Assembly: GCA_903854075.1 (NCBI GenBank)
Contig: CAINVI010000138.1
Location: 1 to 10,963 of the forward strand
Length of the DNA: 10,963 nt
Source: Candidatus Pollutiaquabacter sp.
Lineage (GTDB): Bacteria > Bacteroidota > Bacteroidia > AKYH767-A > 2013-40CM-41-45
Direction: 5' to 3'
A program made the position numbers and the translations under genes. The notes under the pieces are model-generated. The model was not told the DNA's origin. It worked only from the letters and a program-made list of their open reading frames with translations, and did no database searches. Below, one piece after another: positions 6,884 to 10,963 of the stretch; position 1 is the stretch's first letter, and each line of letters begins with the position of its first letter.

Positions 6884-9157
6884 ATGAAATTACGTCTGCT
6901 AGTAACGGCTATCCTGCTTATTCCGATTGTCGCCTTTTCTTCCACGAATTGGGTGGGAATTTCCTCGGATGTACCTGCAACGTCAACCACTCGTGTGATC
7001 AGTCAGCAAGGTGATGAAACCGTGTTGTTCATTCGCGTGGAAGGCTTCAGTCAGCAGCCGGTAATGACACCTCGTGGTGCTGCCGTTGTTTTGTCAGTGC
7101 CGGGAGGTTCTACTTCGTTAGATGCTGCTGCGCCGGATCTTCCCAAACTTATTGCACCGCTGATTGTTCCGCCGGGTGCTGAAATGGAAGCAGAAGTTAT
7201 CAGTTCGTCGTTCCGTGATTTTTCCGGGATGGATATCGCACCTTCTAAGGGTAATCTGTACCGCGACCAGGATCCAGCGGCTGTTCCTTATTCGTATGGA
7301 ACGGCTTACGCAAACGATGCCTTTTATCCGGGCGAAGTGACCCGCCTGCAAGCACCGTATGTTTTACGTGATTTTACCGGACAGACGCTCGTGGTTCAGC
7401 CATTTCAGTACAATCCTGTCACTAAAAATCTTCGTGTTTATTTTTCGATGACGGTAAAAGTAAAGCCGAAGTCTTCAAGGAATACTTGGCGTGTCGCAGC
7501 GCCATTGGCAATGGATATTACCTACGCTCCGATTTACGCCAGCCATTTTCTTAATTACAATTCCTTCAATTATACACCGCTTTACGATGCCGGCCGTATG
7601 CTGGTCATCTCAGATAGTGCGTTACTGCCGCTGATGCAGCCGTTTGTTGTCCATAAGAACAAAATGGGTCAGCGTACAGACATCGTTTCTGTGAGTACCA
7701 TTGGAAATTCTGCTTCACAAATCAAATCGTATATCGAGCAGGAATATTTCACCAACGGACTCACCTTCGTGTTATTGGTAGGAGACGATATTCAGGTGGT
7801 CACCAACCCAACACCTTCCGGAGATTCGGATCCGTCGTACGGATACATGTTGGGCAATGACTCCTATGCCGAAGTTATTGTCGGTCGATTCTCTGCGAAT
7901 GATTCCGCAGAACTGGTTACCCAAGTACGTCGTACGATTGATTATGAAATGGCTCCAGTCGACGGTGCTACATGGCATAAGCGTGCCATTTGCGTAGCCT
8001 CTGATCAGGGGCCGGGTGATGATAACGAAATGGATTTCGAACATGCGCGGTTGATGCGTCAGGATCTGATGAATTACACCTATGATTTGGTCGATGAATT
8101 GTACGACGGTTCGCAAGGACTTTCCGATTCAACCGGCGATCCAACTTCGTTAGATATGGTCGCTGCAATCAATGATGGTCGTGGCTTGATTACTTACACC
8201 GGACATGGAAGCACTTCAGGTTGCTCAACGACGGGATTCAATCTTAATAATCTGCAACAGCTGGTGAATTTTGATCAGCTCCCTTTCTTTTGGTCGGTTG
8301 CTTGTGTAAATGGCAATTTCACGAATGCTACTTGTCTCGCTGAAGGCTTGTTGCGTTCAACGGATTCCACGGGTCGCGCCCGCGGTGCTATTGCCACCTT
8401 GATGTCGACCATCAACCAATCCTGGGATCCGCCGATGGATGGTCAGGATGAGATGGTGGATCTATTGGTAGAAGCCTATCCGGCGAATATCAAGCGTACC
8501 TTCGGCGGATTGTCCGTAAACGGCTGTATGCACATGAACGATGTATATGGATCGGCCGGTGCGGAAATGACCGACACCTGGACGTGCTTTGGTGATCCTT
8601 CGCTCAATGTTCGTACCACAACGCCGTTACCGCTCGCTGTAACGCATCCGGCTGATGTGCTGGAGACCTCGGTAGGATTGCAGATCGGCGTGAATGTCGA
8701 CAGTGCACTCTGCTGCCTCAGTCTTCGTGATTCCATTATGTCCACATCCTGGTCGTTGTTGGGTGCGGCGTTTTTCACGTACAGCGGATTAACCATTGGC
8801 GATACGCTGGACTTGACCGTCACGGGCTACAACCGGATACCTTACACTGCGCGTATTCCGGTGCTGCCGGTCAATACCGGTATCAATACACTTGAAACCG
8901 ATCGTCGAATTCAAATTTATCCTAATCCGGCACACGACCGATTGACGATATCGCTCGAGCTATTATCGGCGAATGATGTCCGTATTGAGTGCTGGAACGT
9001 ACTTGGTCAGTCCATTAAATCGCTAACTACGCTAAAGCAGGCTGCGGCCGGCGATTATACTTTTACTTACGATCTTTCCTGGTTAGAAAGAGGCGTATAT
9101 CAAGTGCGCGTGGTGGAAGGAGCCAACGTGACCGTACGTCAAATCGTGCTTCAGTAA
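6884..9157 (+). CDS. Gingipain-like (Arg-type) C25 cysteine protease with T9SS C-terminal sorting domain
   Basis: Secreted protease of peptidase family C25. From ATG 6884 the product has 757 residues: signal peptide (about 1-20), propeptide (about 21-229), caspase-like catalytic domain (about 230-578), Ig-like domain (about 579-668) and T9SS type A sorting domain (about 676-757, with YPNP at 679-682 and a C-terminal VRQIVLQ). The catalytic dyad is His441 (YTGHGS) and Cys474 (SVACVNGNF), 33 residues apart as in RgpB (His211/Cys244). Asp384, Trp514 and Met518 align with RgpB S1-pocket residues Asp163, Trp284 and Met288, predicting cleavage after Arg. The aligned Arg229 processing site is Asn here. 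The frame reaches TTG 6860, but ATG 6884 begins a clean signal peptide. A weak -7-like TATCTTGT (6856-6863) precedes it. The host is inferred to have a working T9SS. Confidence 0.95.
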   Translation: MKLRLLVTAILLIPIVAFSSTNWVGISSDVPATSTTRVISQQGDETVLFIRVEGFSQQPVMTPRGAAVVLSVPGGSTSLDAAAPDLPKLIAPLIVPPGAEMEAEVISSSFRDFSGMDIAPSKGNLYRDQDPAAVPYSYGTAYANDAFYPGEVTRLQAPYVLRDFTGQTLVVQPFQYNPVTKNLRVYFSMTVKVKPKSSRNTWRVAAPLAMDITYAPIYASHFLNYNSFNYTPLYDAGRMLVISDSALLPLMQPFVVHKNKMGQRTDIVSVSTIGNSASQIKSYIEQEYFTNGLTFVLLVGDDIQVVTNPTPSGDSDPSYGYMLGNDSYAEVIVGRFSANDSAELVTQVRRTIDYEMAPVDGATWHKRAICVASDQGPGDDNEMDFEHARLMRQDLMNYTYDLVDELYDGSQGLSDSTGDPTSLDMVAAINDGRGLITYTGHGSTSGCSTTGFNLNNLQQLVNFDQLPFFWSVACVNGNFTNATCLAEGLLRSTDSTGRARGAIATLMSTINQSWDPPMDGQDEMVDLLVEAYPANIKRTFGGLSVNGCMHMNDVYGSAGAEMTDTWTCFGDPSLNVRTTTPLPLAVTHPADVLETSVGLQIGVNVDSALCCLSLRDSIMSTSWSLLGAAFFTYSGLTIGDTLDLTVTGYNRIPYTARIPVLPVNTGINTLETDRRIQIYPNPAHDRLTISLELLSANDVRIECWNVLGQSIKSLTTLKQAAAGDYTFTYDLSWLERGVYQVRVVEGANVTVRQIVLQ

Positions 9158-9184
9158 ACCGGTAATTAAGGCTAAGCTCTTAAA

Positions 9185-9219
9185 AAGTCCCGCTAATCGC
9201 GGGACTTCTTTTTTTTCTT
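9185..9219. terminator. Intrinsic terminator of the C25 protease gene, overlapping the barrel gene's 3' end
   Basis: A perfect 9-bp stem pairs 9185-9193 (AAGTCCCGC) with 9199-9207 (GCGGGACTT) around a 5-base loop (9194-9198), followed on the plus strand by a T-rich run to 9219. The A run at 9182-9186 gives U residues on the minus strand, so it may stop both convergent transcripts. The stop codon of the minus-strand barrel gene (9193-9195) lies at the stem/loop boundary. Confidence 0.9.
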
Positions 9220-9942
9220 CGGATCCTTTTCTGCATGAAAATAGTAGCGAAGATCTGCGGTCAAATAGCTGCCGGAGAGTTGCGTGAACGAACCGGTTTC
9301 CACTGTCCCCTCCCGGTAGATGATGCTGTTGGTGAATACTTCGCTGAACGGACGATGGTAGGTAGCTCCAAGGTAAATGGCACCGGAACGATACGTGCGG
9401 TATTCCCAGCCGATGTTGGCATTCAGGGAAGGTTCTACGGAATGTTTTTTGATCGCAAACTGCTCGTAATTATCGTTAAAGGTACGCACGCTGCTGGCGA
9501 AGGCATCCAGTCCGACGCCCATCGAAGCATTCATAAATACTGCTTCACCGAGCTGAATGAATGCCAGTATAGAAATCGGCACTTCGTAACCCACGAGGGT
9601 AAATCCATCCGTAAAAAATTTCGAGGAATCGGTTATGGAATAATCGTAATTACGTTTTACATAATTGATGCCGATTTCGGCGGAGAGTAATTCGGTGATA
9701 CCGCGACGGATCACCATGCCTCCGCTGAAGCCGCGCTGCAGGCCAAGCGTAAAATCGATGTTATCGACCGATTGCTGCTCTTCTCCGGTGCCAAGAAATT
9801 CAAGGGGAAAAATCGGACGGTAACATATTCCGACGCTTGTGGTCCGTTGCTGAGCGTTAACAGGCTGCAAACAGCCCAGTACCAGCAAGAGGAGTAAGTG
9901 GCCGGCAACTAATAAAGAAAGGTGCTGTTTCAACGGGCGCAT
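9193..9942 (-). CDS. Outer-membrane beta-barrel-like protein, function unknown
   Basis: Predicted exported protein of 249 residues. It has a signal peptide (MRPLKQ start, Leu-rich core, cleavage probably after Ala30 in PVNAQQ). Cys24 within LVLGC could be read as a lipobox, but the VNAQ site fits better. The body alternates polar and hydrophobic residues with Gly and aromatics, and strand-like segments such as INYVKRNYDYSI, IYLGATYHRPF and a final LTADLRYYFH resemble small Bacteroidota outer-membrane barrels. After the last strand comes a basic tail, DPKKKKKSRD, encoded by the terminator of the convergent protease gene. The start is ATG 9942, one codon inside GTG 9945. It follows the hydrolase gene by 16 bp on the same strand, indicating an operon. 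The barrel fold is inferred from sequence character only. Confidence 0.8.
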   Translation of the reverse strand: MRPLKQHLSLLVAGHLLLLLVLGCLQPVNAQQRTTSVGICYRPIFPLEFLGTGEEQQSVDNIDFTLGLQRGFSGGMVIRRGITELLSAEIGINYVKRNYDYSITDSSKFFTDGFTLVGYEVPISILAFIQLGEAVFMNASMGVGLDAFASSVRTFNDNYEQFAIKKHSVEPSLNANIGWEYRTYRSGAIYLGATYHRPFSEVFTNSIIYREGTVETGSFTQLSGSYLTADLRYYFHAEKDPKKKKKSRD

Positions 9943-9958
9943 CACGTTGTACTTCCTG

Positions 9959-10696
9959 TTAATCCAGGAAACGTAATTTATCCAGGAAGTTCATCATCAC
10001 CACCCAGTATTCTTCGCTGCCTTTGGAAGTAGACCAAAGTACTTTGGAGCCGTGATCGCCGGCATCCTTTGGCACATATTGTGTTTTGAGGACAGATCCT
10101 GCCGGTGCGATGAGTGCTTTGACCGTCGGTGCTTCAGCCCGAGAGGAAACCGCCAACAAGGGCTTAGAGAATCCTTTCATACTTTTCTTGACAAAGTTTT
10201 TGTCGGTGAAATATTCGCCCGGGCTGAAAGCGATTACGGCAAGTACTTTAGCATTTCCGTTGGCCAGTTTCAGGGCAAGGGAGGCAGAGTAAGAGCTGCC
10301 GACGAGGATGATCTGTTTGTTGTATTTGGCATAGAGGTAATCGACGGCGGCGACTAGATCCTGTTCGGCATCTTCAAGTTTCGGGTTCAGTCCTTTGTTG
10401 CGTGCTTCCATTGCCGTTTGGTTCTTTACGCCGTTGACTTCATCACCCACGCGCTGATCGATCGCCAGGCAGTTGAAACCGAATTTATTCAGTCGAAGTG
10501 CTGTCTCACTGTATTCTCCACGGCTAAAACGGTTCTGATGACACAGCAGCATGACCGGCATATTCTCATTTACCGGATACCACTCGGCAGTGATGGTCAG
10601 GTTATCCTTGGAAGGGAATGTCACGGTGAGTTGAGCGCTGGATTCAGAGGGTGTGATCAGGTCGCAAAGCAGCAATAAAAGGAGCAGGTATCTCAT
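9959..10696 (-). CDS. Exported alpha/beta-hydrolase (dienelactone hydrolase-like)
   Basis: A 245-residue alpha/beta-hydrolase fold protein with a Leu-rich signal peptide (MRYLLLLLLL at the start, cleavage near SSAQ, residues 19-22), so it should act outside the cytoplasm. The nucleophile elbow is GSSYS (133-137) with Ser135 as likely nucleophile. His215 in GDHGS is the likely base. The strand that normally ends in the catalytic Asp reads KPLLAVSSRAEAP, leaving Glu188 as the best acid candidate, which is atypical. CHQNRFSRGEY (52-62) sits where the oxyanion-hole loop is expected. The frame extends to 10789, but ATG 10696 starts the signal peptide and the upstream residues look like noncoding translation. 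It is first in a two-gene operon with the barrel protein. The substrate is unknown; an esterase or hydrolase acting in the periplasm is inferred. Confidence 0.85.
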   Translation of the reverse strand: MRYLLLLLLLCDLITPSESSAQLTVTFPSKDNLTITAEWYPVNENMPVMLLCHQNRFSRGEYSETALRLNKFGFNCLAIDQRVGDEVNGVKNQTAMEARNKGLNPKLEDAEQDLVAAVDYLYAKYNKQIILVGSSYSASLALKLANGNAKVLAVIAFSPGEYFTDKNFVKKSMKGFSKPLLAVSSRAEAPTVKALIAPAGSVLKTQYVPKDAGDHGSKVLWSTSKGSEEYWVVMMNFLDKLRFLD

Positions 10697-10813
10697 TGTC
10701 GGTAGGCTTTCGAACACGAAGTTAGGAAAATAGCAGTAAATCAGTACGTGAAGGTCGGTGGAGGACGATGAAGCGAAACAATTTATCACGCCAATATCCG
10801 TCCGGATTTTACG

Positions 10814-10844
10814 TTTACAAGTAACATGTGTATGTTAACAAGTA
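10814..10844. repeat. Operator-like repeats in the right-hand divergent intergenic region
   Basis: TTTACAAGTA (10814-10823) and TTAACAAGTA (10835-10844) match at nine of ten positions and are 21 bp apart, about two helical turns. Between them TAACAT (10822-10827) and ATGTTA (10832-10837) form a 6-bp inverted repeat with a 4-base spacer. The spacing suggests a bound regulator, but no family can be named. Confidence 0.4.
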
Positions 10845-10879
10845 CACCTGCGGTCGGCCGATGGCCTGCATGAACCCGG

Positions 10880-10887
10880 TAAATTTG
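10880..10887 (+). promoter_or_regulatory. Predicted -7 element for the gene at the right edge
   Basis: TAAATTTG matches TAnnTTTG exactly and sits 25 bases before the ATG at 10913. No clear TTG -33 element is seen at the usual distance upstream. Confidence 0.4.
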
Positions 10888-10912
10888 TTAGCTATTAAAG
10901 ATAACTGTGCTT

Positions 10913-10963
10913 ATGCTCCTCGGATTATTGCTTCAAATCAATGCGTCCTCCACTGCAACTCCA
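10913..10963 (+). CDS. Start of a probable exported protein, cut by the right edge
   Basis: From ATG 10913 the frame reads MLLGLLLQINASSTATP to the window end, which looks like a signal-peptide core followed by a small-residue cleavage region. GTG 10907 is an alternative start two codons upstream. The nearest upstream in-frame stop is TAG at 10889-10891, and a perfect TAnnTTTG element lies at 10880-10887, consistent with a short leader. Only 17 codons are visible, and the n-region lacks a basic residue unless translation starts further upstream. Function cannot be assessed. Confidence 0.4.
   Translation, partial: MLLGLLLQINASSTATP

Noticed and set aside
9871..9876. Lipobox-like LVLGC in the barrel protein
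   Set aside because: The -3 and -2 residues are not typical, and a good signal peptidase I site (VNAQQ) follows a few residues later; barrel-like content also argues against a lipoprotein.
10697..10789. 31-residue N-terminal extension of the hydrolase
   Set aside because: ATG 10696 starts a clean signal peptide; the upstream residues would bury it and look like noncoding translation.
10861..10963. Open frame from ATG 10861 to the window end on the plus strand
   Set aside because: The translation (many Cys and Asn, no signal or domain character) is unconvincing, and it overlaps the better signal-peptide frame starting at 10913.

Overview
The window looks like a chromosomal segment from a Bacteroidota bacterium. 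The evidence is a GldA-type ABC ATPase, a gingipain-like C25 protease with a type IX secretion (T9SS) C-terminal sorting domain, and -7 promoter elements of the TAnnTTTG type at the few places where a promoter can be argued. Start sites mostly lack a Shine-Dalgarno sequence, as is usual in this phylum. I cannot name the genus. Nothing suggests a mobile element: there is no transposase, integrase, tRNA, rRNA or CRISPR array, and all the full-length reading frames are intact.

Layout, left to right. (1) The 3' part of a POT/PTR2 proton-coupled peptide transporter (+, cut by the left edge) converges on metK (-, S-adenosylmethionine synthetase); one bidirectional hairpin terminator lies between them. 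(2) A minus-strand block reads gldA (gliding-associated ABC ATPase), then a secreted protein made of about ten ~35-residue repeats, then metK with its own promoter. gldA and the repeat-protein gene overlap as TTGA, which suggests translational coupling. (3) Divergent from gldA is a plus-strand housekeeping row: rsgA (ribosome maturation GTPase), dtd (D-aminoacyl-tRNA deacylase) and a MazG-like nucleotide pyrophosphohydrolase. (4) Next, on the same strand, is a 757-residue Arg-gingipain-like C25 protease with signal peptide, propeptide, caspase-like catalytic domain, Ig-like domain and T9SS CTD. (5) Convergent to it is a minus-strand pair: a signal-peptide-bearing alpha/beta hydrolase followed by an outer-membrane beta-barrel-like protein. 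The last codons and stop of the barrel gene lie inside the hairpin terminator of the protease gene. (6) The right edge holds a ~200-bp divergent intergenic region with operator-like repeats, a perfect TAnnTTTG element and the apparent first codons of an exported protein.

Most of the window is ordinary core metabolism and translation quality control beside cell-envelope and secreted functions. The items most worth a second look are the ten-repeat secreted protein coupled to gldA, the Arg-gingipain homologue that keeps the S1 pocket residues but lacks the usual Arg processing site, and the coding-end/terminator overlap near 9193-9219.
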